This document shows positions 1 to 7,130 of a DNA stretch of 21,731 nucleotides, in pieces. The stretch covers positions 1-21,731 of the forward strand of contig JAWXVD010000050.1 in NCBI GenBank assembly GCA_044425705.1, read 5' to 3'. Every line of letters begins with the position of its first letter. The first letter of the stretch is position 1. The notes beneath the pieces were generated by a model. The model was not told the DNA's origin and searched no databases. It saw only the letters and a program-made list of their open reading frames with translations. Both the position numbers and the translations under genes were made by a program. Source of the stretch: JAWXVD01 sp044425705 (GTDB taxonomy: Bacteria > Bacillota > Clostridia > Lachnospirales > Lachnospiraceae).

Positions 1-22
1 CAAGAAAGGCAAGATAGTAAGA

Positions 23-1363
23 ATGGATAAAATTTTATTTGTATCACTAGGTTGTGATAAAAACTTAGTAGATTCAGAGATGATGATAGGCATGTTAGCA
101 GAGTATGGCTATCAATTTACGGATGATGAAAGAGAAGCTAGTGTGATTGTAGTAAATAGCTGTTGTTTTATCAATGATGCGAAAGAAGAAAGTATTAATA
201 CTATATTAGAAATGTCTGAGTTAAAGAAGGATGGTAAGTTAAAATCATTAATCGTAGCAGGGTGTTTGGCGGAACGTTATAAAGAAGAAATACAAAGTGA
301 AATTCCAGAAGTAGATGCAGTCTTGGGAACAGGTGCCATTGATAAAATTATTGAAACGGTAAATGATACCTTAAAAGGTCATAGCGAAAATCATTTTGAG
401 GATTTAACAGCAACACCAGTTTATGGAAAGAAAAGAATTGTAACAACAGGTGGTCATTACGCACATTTAAAAATTGCAGAAGGCTGTGATAAACACTGTA
501 CCTATTGTATTATCCCTAAAATTCGAGGAACTTATCGAAGTGTGCCTATGGAAGTATTATTAAAAGAAGCAAAAGAGCTAGTGGAAAATGGGGTGAAAGA
601 ATTGATTTTAGTAGCACAGGAAACTACCCTTTATGGAATGGATTTATATGGAGAAAAAAGATTACCACAGTTACTTCACGAACTCTGTAAAATAGAAGGT
701 TTATATTGGATTCGAATTTTATATTGTTATCCAGAGGAGATTACAGATGAATTAATCCAAGTGATCAAAACAGAAGAAAAAGTTTGTCATTACTTGGATA
801 TTCCAATTCAACATGCTTCAGATGCTGTCTTAAAACGTATGGGTAGAAGAACCAATCAACAACAATTACGTGATATGGTAGAAAAATTAAGAACAGAAAT
901 TCCTGATATCTGTTTGCGAACAACATTGATTACAGGATTCCCAGGAGAGACGGAAGAAGACCATGAAGAAACCATGGGATTTGTAGATGATTTAGAATTT
1001 GATCGTTTGGGAGTATTTACTTATTCACCAGAAGAAAATACACCAGCAGCCAATATGGAAGAGCAGATTGCAGAAGAAATCAAAGCTGATAGAAGAGATG
1101 AAATTATGGAGTTACAACAAGAAATTTCATTTGAAAAAGCGGAAGATATGATTGGAAGAACCATATGGGCAATGATTGAAGGTAAGGTAGCAGATGAGTC
1201 AGCCTACTTGGCTAGAACTTACAAAGATGCACCTAATGTTGATGGATATCTATTTATTAACACAGGGAAACAACTGGTAACAGGTGATTTCGTACAAGTT
1301 AGAGTAACAGGTTCATATGAATACGATTTAATAGGAGAAATGGAAGATGAATTTACCCAATAA
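23..1363 (+). CDS. rimO: Ribosomal protein uS12 methylthiotransferase RimO
   Basis: This is a cytoplasmic radical-SAM enzyme that methylthiolates an aspartate of ribosomal protein S12. The N-terminal methylthiotransferase domain shows the three cysteines for the auxiliary iron-sulfur cluster: C11 (SLGCDKN), C47 (NSCCF) and C81 (AGCLAE). The radical-SAM motif CDKHCTYC at residues 155-162 supplies the SAM-binding cluster. The C-terminal 70 or so residues fit a TRAM domain. At 446 aa it has the usual RimO length, and the SLGCDKNLVDSE opening favours RimO over its paralogue MiaB. The start is the first ATG after an AAAGG stretch near position 5-9. The 3' end overlaps pgsA by 17 bp, so the two genes are probably cotranscribed and translationally coupled. 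Family assignment is firm; the target specificity is from family knowledge. Confidence 0.96.
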   Translation: MDKILFVSLGCDKNLVDSEMMIGMLAEYGYQFTDDEREASVIVVNSCCFINDAKEESINTILEMSELKKDGKLKSLIVAGCLAERYKEEIQSEIPEVDAVLGTGAIDKIIETVNDTLKGHSENHFEDLTATPVYGKKRIVTTGGHYAHLKIAEGCDKHCTYCIIPKIRGTYRSVPMEVLLKEAKELVENGVKELILVAQETTLYGMDLYGEKRLPQLLHELCKIEGLYWIRILYCYPEEITDELIQVIKTEEKVCHYLDIPIQHASDAVLKRMGRRTNQQQLRDMVEKLRTEIPDICLRTTLITGFPGETEEDHEETMGFVDDLEFDRLGVFTYSPEENTPAANMEEQIAEEIKADRRDEIMELQQEISFEKAEDMIGRTIWAMIEGKVADESAYLARTYKDAPNVDGYLFINTGKQLVTGDFVQVRVTGSYEYDLIGEMEDEFTQ

Positions 1364-1886
1364 ATTAACAATTTTTAGAGCCATATTGATTATACCATTT
1401 GTTGTTGTATTGTTGACAGATTTAGGTGGAGATGCAGGAAAATGGATTGCTCTCTCTATTTTTATTGTAGCTAGTTTAACAGACTGGTTAGATGGATATA
1501 TTGCCAGAAAATATAATTTAGTAACTAATTTTGGAAAGTTTATGGATCCTTTAGCGGATAAATTATTGGTCAGTGCAGCTATGATCTGCTTGGTAGAAAC
1601 AGGACAGTTGCCTGCATGGATTGTAGTGATTATTATTAGCCGTGAGTTTATTATTAGTGGTTTCCGTTTGATTGCATCAGATAACGGTGTGGTAATTGCA
1701 GCTAGTTATTGGGGAAAATTTAAAACAGTTTCTCATATGTTAATGATTTGTCTCATGATAATGGATCTTTCAGCAATTGCAATTGTTACAGATGTGGTTA
1801 TGTGGATTGCCTTAGCATTGACAATCGTTTCATTGCTAGATTATTTATGGAAAAATAAGGATATTATGAATTCTGAAACAACATAA
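1347..1886 (+). CDS. pgsA: CDP-diacylglycerol--glycerol-3-phosphate 3-phosphatidyltransferase
   Basis: This integral membrane enzyme makes phosphatidylglycerol phosphate from CDP-diacylglycerol and glycerol-3-phosphate, the committed step to phosphatidylglycerol. The CDP-alcohol phosphatidyltransferase signature is complete: D46, D49-G50, A53-R54, G63, D67 and D71 (DWLDGYIARK then GKFMDPLADK). Several hydrophobic segments surround it, as expected for a roughly 180-residue multi-pass protein. The start lies inside the end of rimO, with an AGGAG-like stretch about 10 nt upstream. A rho-independent terminator follows directly, so the rimO-pgsA transcript probably ends here. rimO-pgsA-cinA-recA is a recurrent gene order in Clostridia and Bacilli. 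Confidence 0.95.
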   Translation: MNLPNKLTIFRAILIIPFVVVLLTDLGGDAGKWIALSIFIVASLTDWLDGYIARKYNLVTNFGKFMDPLADKLLVSAAMICLVETGQLPAWIVVIIISREFIISGFRLIASDNGVVIAASYWGKFKTVSHMLMICLMIMDLSAIAIVTDVVMWIALALTIVSLLDYLWKNKDIMNSETT

Positions 1887-1894
1887 AAATAACA

Positions 1895-1926
1895 ACAGTG
1901 TACCTTAAGGGGTATACTGTTTTTTT
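1895..1926 (+). terminator. Rho-independent terminator after pgsA
   Basis: ACAGTGTACC (1895-1904) pairs with GGTATACTGT (1911-1920) through one G-T wobble, with a 6-nt loop and a run of seven T. It sits 9 nt after the pgsA stop. It separates rimO-pgsA from cinA, although no clear promoter is visible between it and cinA. Confidence 0.88.
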
Positions 1927-1950
1927 GACACAATGAAAGTGAAGGGTATC

Positions 1951-2034
1951 GGATGAAAAATAAAATTTTTCATCCGGTAATTTATCTCAAAAGGAGTCAA
2001 AGTTGCCAGGTTGAGAGAAAGTGAATGGTGTTGT
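1951..2034 (+). repeat. Structured leader element, copy A (before cinA)
   Basis: P1 is a perfect 11-bp hairpin: GGATGAAAAAT (1951-1961) with ATTTTTCATCC (1965-1975), loop AAA. P2 follows at once: GGTAATTT (1976-1983) with AAGTTGCC (2000-2007), including two wobbles. Inside P2 is only a short CTC/GAG hairpin (1986-1988 with 1994-1996), so this is a short-form copy without P4. The tail AG, GAGAGAAAG (2013-2021) and TGAATGG leads to the cinA ATG, 25 nt after CCAG. P1 has no T-run, so it is not a terminator. The same architecture recurs at 2878, 14530 and 21089, and partly at 12283. Confidence 0.8.
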
Positions 2035-2544
2035 ATGAGTGAAAGAGAAAAGGTAGATTTAGCAGAATCTGTGGTTTCGTTATTAAAAGAAAACAAATTG
2101 ACAATTGCCACGGCAGAATCTTGTACAGGAGGCATGTTAGGAGCCAGATTGATTGATGTGCCTGGTGTTTCAGAGGTATTTATAGTGGGACATATTACCT
2201 ATGCTAATGAAGCAAAAATGGAAGTTCTTGGAGTTTTAGAAGAATCTTTACTCCAATATGGTGCTGTCAGTACTGTTGTTGCAAAGGAAATGGTAGAGGG
2301 CTTGATACAATCTAGTCATGGGAAGGTTGGTATCTCTATTACAGGGATTGCAGGTCCAGGTGGCGGTACAGCAGAAAAACCAGTAGGAACAGTGTTTATG
2401 GGATGTCATGTTTGTGGGAAAACTACAGTAAAGGGGTATCTTTTTACTGGAAATCGTGCTACCATTAGAGAGAAGGCAGTACAAGAGGCACTTATATTAT
2501 TACAACAGTGTATTTTAGAATCAATTGCTGCCAATCAAATCTAA
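2035..2544 (+). CDS. CinA C-terminal domain protein (PncC-like NMN amidohydrolase)
   Basis: This cytoplasmic protein matches the CinA C-terminal domain, which in characterised members deamidates nicotinamide mononucleotide to nicotinic acid mononucleotide for NAD salvage. Visible family motifs are TAESCTGGMLGARL near residues 24-37 and GISITGIAGPGGG near residue 100, followed by KPVGTVF. It is 169 aa long, only the amidase half; the N-terminal molybdopterin-binding-like half of full CinA (about 410 aa) is missing and no remnant lies upstream. I chose ATG 2035 rather than the in-frame TTG at 2011, because the TTG lies inside the tail of element copy A and ATG 2035 keeps the element-to-start spacing seen elsewhere. 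It sits just before recA, as cinA often does. Enzyme activity is inferred from the family. Confidence 0.9.
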   Translation: MSEREKVDLAESVVSLLKENKLTIATAESCTGGMLGARLIDVPGVSEVFIVGHITYANEAKMEVLGVLEESLLQYGAVSTVVAKEMVEGLIQSSHGKVGISITGIAGPGGGTAEKPVGTVFMGCHVCGKTTVKGYLFTGNRATIREKAVQEALILLQQCILESIAANQI

Positions 2545-2751
2545 AAGGAAGTTAAGTTGTGTTCTAAGCATATAATCACTTACCACATAAAAACAATTAC
2601 TTAGAAAATCAGTACGCTAAGGATTTGTGTATTTATAACTTTCTTTATCTGGCGAGTCAGCCATATTTTCAAAACAGAGAAAATTAAAAAGATGGGATGT
2701 GGTAAGATTGATTGTGAAGATTAAAAAATAATAGATTATTACAAAAAACAG
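2545..2751 (+). other. Gene-free stretch after cinA with nested inverted repeats
   Basis: I see no credible gene here. TTCTAAG (2562-2568) is matched by CTTAGAA (2600-2606). CTTACCACAT (2579-2588) has an exact 10-bp complement, ATGTGGTAAG, at 2697-2706; the two pairs cannot both form as simple nested stems. No T-run follows either pair, so no clear cinA terminator is visible. The rest is AT-rich and unassigned. Confidence 0.4.
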
Positions 2752-2780
2752 TTGACAAAATCGAACAAATGTTTTATTCT
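2752..2780 (+). promoter_or_regulatory. recA promoter with overlapping LexA box 1
   Basis: The -35 TTGACA (2752-2757) and the -10 TATTCT (2775-2780) are 17 bp apart. Between them lies CGAACAAATGTTTT (2762-2775), a near-match to the Gram-positive LexA box CGAAC-N4-GTTCG. LexA bound here would block RNA polymerase. The predicted transcript starts near 2787 and has a 5' leader of about 200 nt. Confidence 0.82.
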
Positions 2781-2793
2781 TTAAAAAGAAAAA

Positions 2794-2805
2794 GAACACT
2801 CGTTC
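2794..2805 (+). promoter_or_regulatory. LexA box 2, perfect palindrome
   Basis: GAACACTCGTTC has perfect GAAC-N4-GTTC half-sites and is followed by G, giving a near-ideal Gram-positive SOS box. It lies just past the predicted recA start point, 32 bp downstream of box 1 (about three helical turns between centres). Confidence 0.8.
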
Positions 2806-2877
2806 GCTATAGGTTATATGTGAGCTACAAGGTACGTTCGCATTTGTACGGAAATTTGATGGATAAGAAGGAGAATA

Positions 2878-2984
2878 GTGTGAAAAATAAGATTTTTCAC
2901 ACGGCAATTTGTACCTTACGGTAACCCCTTTCTAAACGAAAGGGCTACAAGTTGCCAGACTATGAGAAAGGTATAGGTATTAAA
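2878..2984 (+). repeat. Structured leader element, copy B (before recA)
   Basis: This is a full-length copy. P1: GTGTGAAAAAT (2878-2888) with ATTTTTCACAC (2892-2902), loop AAG, 11 bp. P2: GGCAATTTGTA (2903-2913) with TACAAGTTGCC (2946-2956), 11 bp with one wobble. P3: ACC-TTAC-GGT (2913-2922; A2913 may pair in either P2 or P3). P4: CCCTTTC (2926-2932) with GAAAGGG (2938-2944), loop TAAAC. The tail GAGAAAGG and TATAGG reaches the recA ATG 26 nt after CCAG. The copy lies in the 5' leader of the SOS-controlled transcript. Confidence 0.85.
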
Positions 2985-4046
2985 ATGGAAAAGAATGATA
3001 GACTAAAAGCCCTAGATGCGGCATTATCACAGATAGAGAAACAATTCGGAAAAGGTGCCGTTATGAAATTAGGTGATCCTATGGCACAAATGAATGTTGA
3101 GACAACACCTACTGGTTCTCTCAGCTTAGATATTGCATTAGGATTAGGTGGTATTCCTAAAGGAAGAATCATTGAAATCTATGGACCAGAATCAAGTGGT
3201 AAGACAACGGTAACATTACATATGATCGCAGAGGTACAAAAGAGAGGTGGAATTGCAGGGTTTATTGATGCAGAGCATGCATTGGATCCTGTTTATGCAA
3301 AGAAAATAGGAGTAGATGTAGATAATCTTTATATTTCACAACCAGATAACGGAGAGCAAGCATTGGAAATCACAGAAACTATGGTACGCTCAGGTGCCAT
3401 TGATATCGTAGTAGTGGATTCAGTAGCTGCTTTAGTTCCAAAAGCAGAAATCGATGGAGAAATGGGTGATAGTCATGTGGGATTACAAGCCCGTTTGATG
3501 TCACAAGCACTTCGTAAATTGACAGCCGTTATCAGTAAGTCTAACTGTACTGTTATTTTTATTAACCAATTACGTGAAAAAGTAGGCGTTATGTTCGGTA
3601 GCCCAGAAACAACAACTGGTGGACGTGCCTTAAAATTCTATTCAACAATTAGACTTGATGTTCGTAGAATCGAAACTTTAAAACAAAGCGGAGAGATGAT
3701 CGGTAATAGAACGAGAGTAAAAGTAGTAAAGAATAAAATAGCGCCTCCATTTAAAGAAGCAGAATTTGATATTATGTTTGGTCAAGGTATTTCAAGAGAA
3801 GGAGATGTCTTAGACTTGGCGGCAGATGTCAATATCGTGAATAAAAGTGGTGCATGGTATGCCTATAATGATGCTAAAATTGGTCAAGGACGTGAAAACG
3901 CTAAGAATTATTTGCGAGAAAACCCAGCTATTTGTGTAGAAGTTGAAGAGAAGGTACGTGCTCATTTCAGTTTGGTGGATGCGAAAGAAAAAGAAGCAGC
4001 CGCAGTAGAAGCTACTACAGAAACAAAGAAAAAAGCGACGAAATAA
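2985..4046 (+). CDS. recA: Recombinase RecA
   Basis: RecA is the cytoplasmic ATP-dependent strand-exchange protein that also triggers LexA self-cleavage. From the chosen start the protein is 353 aa, normal for RecA. Walker A is GPESSGKT at residues 67-74, and the Walker B region IDIVVVDSVAAL follows. The L2-region sequence FINQLREKVGVMFGSPETTTGG is near-identical to the family, and the C-terminal tail is lysine-rich (KKKATK). An in-frame TTG at 2952 would add 11 residues, but it falls inside the P2 stem of element copy B, and the usual RecA N-terminus starts near MEKNDRLKALDAAL, so ATG 2985 is preferred. Regulation is by the two LexA boxes upstream and perhaps by the leader element. recX follows after 80 bp. 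Confidence 0.98.
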   Translation: MEKNDRLKALDAALSQIEKQFGKGAVMKLGDPMAQMNVETTPTGSLSLDIALGLGGIPKGRIIEIYGPESSGKTTVTLHMIAEVQKRGGIAGFIDAEHALDPVYAKKIGVDVDNLYISQPDNGEQALEITETMVRSGAIDIVVVDSVAALVPKAEIDGEMGDSHVGLQARLMSQALRKLTAVISKSNCTVIFINQLREKVGVMFGSPETTTGGRALKFYSTIRLDVRRIETLKQSGEMIGNRTRVKVVKNKIAPPFKEAEFDIMFGQGISREGDVLDLAADVNIVNKSGAWYAYNDAKIGQGRENAKNYLRENPAICVEVEEKVRAHFSLVDAKEKEAAAVEATTETKKKATK

Positions 4047-4063
4047 ATTTGGGATTTTTTATA

Positions 4064-4094
4064 TTACAGGTCACGTGAGAACTGTAACATTTTT
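4064..4094 (+). terminator. Weak hairpin between recA and recX
   Basis: TTACAG (4064-4069) pairs with CTGTAA (4082-4087) around the small palindrome TCACGTGA, followed by CATTTTTATA. The stem is short with an uneven inner loop, so it looks like a partial terminator that could lower recX relative to recA rather than a full stop. Confidence 0.4.
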
Positions 4095-4126
4095 ATACAA
4101 TATTAAAAATAAAAGAGGTAGATACA

Positions 4127-4741
4127 ATGGTAATTACCGAGGTGATAGAATTATCGAAATCTCGTAGTAAAGTGTATCTTGATGGGGAGTTCGCCTTTGT
4201 ATTATACAAAGGCGAACTTCGTACGTTTCATATCAAAGAGGGAAATACACTGTCACAAGAAGATTATATAGAAATTATGGAAATAATTTTAACCAAGAGA
4301 GCGAAACTTCGTGCTATGAATTTATTAACAGCAAGACCATACACAGAATTTCAATTGCGAAAGAAATTGCAGGATGGATTTTATCCGGAAGAAATCATTG
4401 ATTGCGCCATTAATTATGTCAAGTCTTATCATTATATCGATGATGAACAGTATGCGAGACAGTATATTGCTTATAAATTACCTACTGCAAGCAAGAAAAA
4501 GATAGAAATGGATTTATATCAAAAAGGTATTTCGAAAGAATGCATGAAGCAAGTGTTCGAAGAATTAGACGGGGAAGAAACAAAAGAACAGGAATTAGTG
4601 CTTATTCAAAAATTATTAGAAAAGAAAAGATATGTGGCAGGTGAAACGGATGCAAAAGAAACAGCACGAATTTTTGGTTTTTTGATGAGAAAAGGTTTTA
4701 AAAGTGAAGATATTAGACAAGCAATGAAGACATGGGAATAA
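4127..4741 (+). CDS. recX: Regulatory protein RecX
   Basis: RecX binds RecA filaments and limits RecA activity. The 204-aa protein has the family pattern of a short N-terminal region (EVIELSKSRSKVYLDGEF, then FVLYKGEL) followed by three-helix repeats, including ARPYTEFQLRKKL and the YHYIDDEQYARQYI block. The start ATG has AGAGG about 7 nt upstream. It lies 80 bp after recA with only a weak hairpin between, so it is probably read through from the recA promoter. An exact 14-bp inverted repeat occurs inside the coding sequence at 4188-4218 (see separate entry). After recX the expected neighbour rny is displaced by a glycan island. Confidence 0.93.
   Translation: MVITEVIELSKSRSKVYLDGEFAFVLYKGELRTFHIKEGNTLSQEDYIEIMEIILTKRAKLRAMNLLTARPYTEFQLRKKLQDGFYPEEIIDCAINYVKSYHYIDDEQYARQYIAYKLPTASKKKIEMDLYQKGISKECMKQVFEELDGEETKEQELVLIQKLLEKKRYVAGETDAKETARIFGFLMRKGFKSEDIRQAMKTWE
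4188..4218 (+). repeat. Perfect 14-bp hairpin inside recX
   Basis: AGTTCGCCTTTGTA (4188-4201) is followed by the loop TTA and its exact complement TACAAAGGCGAACT (4205-4218). It encodes the conserved EFAFVLYKGEL segment at about codons 21-31. As RNA it would be among the most stable hairpins in this window. Confidence 0.85.
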
Positions 4742-4747
4742 ATAAAT

Positions 4748-4786
4748 GTTATAATTAGGTTATAATATAAAGGAATAAGGAAAATT
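4748..4786 (+). promoter_or_regulatory. Possible promoter and RBS region of the AraC-type regulator
   Basis: The octamer GTTATAAT occurs twice (4748-4755 and 4759-4766). The second contains TATAAT, a perfect -10 sequence, but no good -35 is visible at 16-18 bp, so a promoter here is only tentative. AAGGAATAAGGA (4771-4782) provides the ribosome binding site for ATG 4787. Confidence 0.4.
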
Positions 4787-6934
4787 ATGAAATCTACGAA
4801 AATTAAATATATTACAATTTATTTAATCATATTTTTATTGTGTATATGCAGTAGCTTTATTGTATTTGAATGTAGAATTAAGAAAGATTTTATTGAGAAA
4901 ACCCATGTCTCAAGAATGAAGGAAATAGATGGAATTCGAGTCATAATAGAAACGCAAATGAATGAATTACAACAAATTAATGATTCTATTAAAAATGAAC
5001 TTTCTTCTATTTTAATCGGAATAGATAATGATTATGCAAATAAGTATAGTATCTTAAAGGTCTTGCAAGTGAAAACAAGCGAGAAATTTATTATAGAAGA
5101 TATTATTTTTATTGACAATAAGAATCAACAGGCATTATCCAATACCTATGGGGCGATGTATGAAGATGGGGCTTATTATTTACAGGTTACAGTACAGGGC
5201 GAAGTGAGTACTATTTCTTTACCATCAGAGATAATAGAGCCTAACTATACCTTAAAAACTGTAAAATTGTTAGAAAATGATTCGGAATATTTGTTAGTCA
5301 TACCTAGTGATCAAACTAGCTACAGTAAAATAATTTTTGTGATGGATTTACAGGAATTAGCTCATTATTTTTCGGTAGAGGAGAACTTTAGCACGGTTGG
5401 CATTTTAAATAATGCTACAGGTGAGGTTTTATTCAGTGTAGGAGATGAAATAGATCGTGTTTTAACCTATGATAAGCATACCTATATAGAAGAGGAAAAA
5501 GAGTTTATATATTTTTCGGATACAATTGCTCAAAACTATAGTGTTTTTGCTATAGAAAGTTTTGAAAATATAATTAAAGATCAAGAAGCTATATTCTTTG
5601 ACTTTTATATGATATTTATAGCTTTTGGTTTGATTATTTTGATGTTTTTAATATATGCCTTTAAAATCACATACTTTCCATTGTATCAACTAGTGAATAA
5701 ACTGTCGAATAATAATGTGAAAAATAAAGATTTTTTAAATGAAATAGAGGATATATTTGAAACCGAGAGTATAGATAAACAGCATTTACAAGATAAAATG
5801 GAAACCTATAAATCTGCTATTAGACATTATATGATGGGTAATTTAATCCAAAAAGAGCAACTTTACGATAATGCAGAGGAAGAGATTGAAAGAATTTTTG
5901 ATAATCGAAGGAATCATGCTTTCTGCATGATACATATTTTTAGAATTAATAAAGATGATGGTATTTTAAAGGAAATAAAAGAGACATTAGGTGAGGAAAA
6001 TGTATGTGTACGTATTGATTATGATGAAAACCATCAAATTCTTTTAATTGATTTTATGGCAGATTTGCAGATGAAACAGAAGATTGTAATTCATATGTTA
6101 GAAGAAGTTTGCACAAAGTATGAATGTAAGATAGCCATGAGTCATTTTACCAGTGAGCATAATGATTTGGCACGTTTATTTGCTAATGTTGCTTATGCTA
6201 CAGAAGAATTATTTGAAAAGAAACTATTATTACAATTGGATGCTGGAGACCTTTACCGTAATAGAAAAGAGCAAAAGTATCCAGATACCGATAGTATTCT
6301 TAGCGAATTGGAAATTAACTTTGAAATTAAAAATTTTGGTGAGATTAAGAAGGCCATATATAAAATTCTTTCCATTTTTGATGAAAAATCCTTACCAGAA
6401 TTTTATAGACGTTGTATGTTAACAGAATTAGCAACTATATTTTATAAAAATATGAATAAAGATGGGATTATATCTGAGCAATATAAGGAAAATTATAGTA
6501 AATTATTAGATTTAATTAGATATCATGAGTATGAATCTAGTCGTCAAGAGATGAAGGAGATATTATTTTCTTTAATAGATTATTTTAAGGTGGAAAGCCC
6601 TAATATTTCTATGAATACTTCTAATATTAATCGCTATGTACAAGAAAATTATAGAGATGTGAATTTTTCTATTAATACTTTAGCCTATGAGTGTGGGGTA
6701 AGTAGTGCTTATTTAAGCTATGTGTATAAAAAAAGCACGGGAATGAATCTTTCGGAATATGTTTGGAAGGTTCGTGAAGAAGAAATGATCTATTTATTAG
6801 AAAACACAGAATTAAACATTGATGAAATTAGTGTAAAAATTGGATATGACAATGTATCTAGTCTTAGACGTAAGTTTAAAAATGAAACAGGTAAAACACC
6901 GAATCAAATAAGAAAAGAAAAAAGAAATCAATAA
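4787..6934 (+). CDS. Membrane-anchored AraC-family sensor/transcription regulator
   Basis: The 715-aa protein appears to be a one-component sugar sensor. A transmembrane segment at about residues 8-28 and a second at 270-293 (FYMIFIAFGLIILMFLIYAF) enclose a roughly 240-residue extracytoplasmic region of the kind that senses ligand or a binding lipoprotein. A cytoplasmic linker follows, then an AraC/XylS DNA-binding domain at about 613-712. The first helix-turn-helix is INTLAYECGVSSAYLSYVYK and the second is IDEISVKIGYDNVSSLRRKF, ending in GKTPNQIRK. Regulators of this build usually sit beside LplB/YtcP-type ABC transporters and activate them, which matches the next three genes. It starts 45 bp after recX and ends at a strong terminator. 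Ligand unknown; sulfated fucose-containing oligosaccharide is inferred from the neighbours. Confidence 0.88.
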   Translation: MKSTKIKYITIYLIIFLLCICSSFIVFECRIKKDFIEKTHVSRMKEIDGIRVIIETQMNELQQINDSIKNELSSILIGIDNDYANKYSILKVLQVKTSEKFIIEDIIFIDNKNQQALSNTYGAMYEDGAYYLQVTVQGEVSTISLPSEIIEPNYTLKTVKLLENDSEYLLVIPSDQTSYSKIIFVMDLQELAHYFSVEENFSTVGILNNATGEVLFSVGDEIDRVLTYDKHTYIEEEKEFIYFSDTIAQNYSVFAIESFENIIKDQEAIFFDFYMIFIAFGLIILMFLIYAFKITYFPLYQLVNKLSNNNVKNKDFLNEIEDIFETESIDKQHLQDKMETYKSAIRHYMMGNLIQKEQLYDNAEEEIERIFDNRRNHAFCMIHIFRINKDDGILKEIKETLGEENVCVRIDYDENHQILLIDFMADLQMKQKIVIHMLEEVCTKYECKIAMSHFTSEHNDLARLFANVAYATEELFEKKLLLQLDAGDLYRNRKEQKYPDTDSILSELEINFEIKNFGEIKKAIYKILSIFDEKSLPEFYRRCMLTELATIFYKNMNKDGIISEQYKENYSKLLDLIRYHEYESSRQEMKEILFSLIDYFKVESPNISMNTSNINRYVQENYRDVNFSINTLAYECGVSSAYLSYVYKKSTGMNLSEYVWKVREEEMIYLLENTELNIDEISVKIGYDNVSSLRRKFKNETGKTPNQIRKEKRNQ

Positions 6935-6940
6935 AAAAAG

Positions 6941-6982
6941 CACACAATTTTTAATTTAACCATTAAAAATTGTGTGTTTTTT
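6941..6982 (+). terminator. Strong terminator after the AraC-type gene
   Basis: CACACAATTTTTAAT (6941-6955) pairs perfectly with ATTAAAAATTGTGTG (6962-6976), loop TTAACC, followed by six T. The A-run before it would let it act on the other strand too, but no minus-strand gene is seen. Confidence 0.9.
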
Positions 6983-7034
6983 GCGTAAATCAAGGAAATC
7001 TTCCCTTTTTTAAGAGATGCTTAAATTATGTTTC

Positions 7035-7092
7035 TTGTTAGAAGTAGGTAGTTTCGTTACAATGCAATCAAGTCACAAGTCGACAAATGTGA
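7035..7092 (+). promoter_or_regulatory. Promoter of the ABC transporter/glycan operon
   Basis: TTGTTA (7035-7040) and TACAAT (7058-7063) are exactly 17 bp apart. Downstream, TCACA (7073-7077) and TGTGA (7088-7092) form a small dyad that could be a regulator site, though it is short. No good catabolite-response (cre) site was found. The ribosome binding site GGAGGAAG lies directly before ATG 7131. Confidence 0.65.
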
Positions 7093-7130
7093 AATAAAGA
7101 GGATGATTTTTATAGAAAGAAGGAGGAAGA

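Noticed and set aside
2011..2034. In-frame TTG start extending the CinA-domain gene by 8 residues
   Set aside because: It is within the element tail; ATG 2035 fits the fixed spacing and the family N-terminus.
1951..2034. Elements as MITEs or CRISPR repeats
   Set aside because: No terminal inverted repeats enclosing the whole unit, no target-site duplications, no regular spacing or spacers, and one orientation tied to start codons.
2878..2902. P1 hairpin of the elements as a rho-independent terminator
   Set aside because: The stem is A/T-rich and none of the copies has a T-run after it; P2 starts directly.
2952..2984. In-frame TTG start extending recA by 11 residues
   Set aside because: It lies inside the P2 stem of element copy B, has no ribosome binding site, and gives a non-RecA N-terminus.
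7000..7130. Catabolite-response (cre) site in the glycan promoter
   Set aside because: No stretch fits the cre consensus with its central CG well enough.
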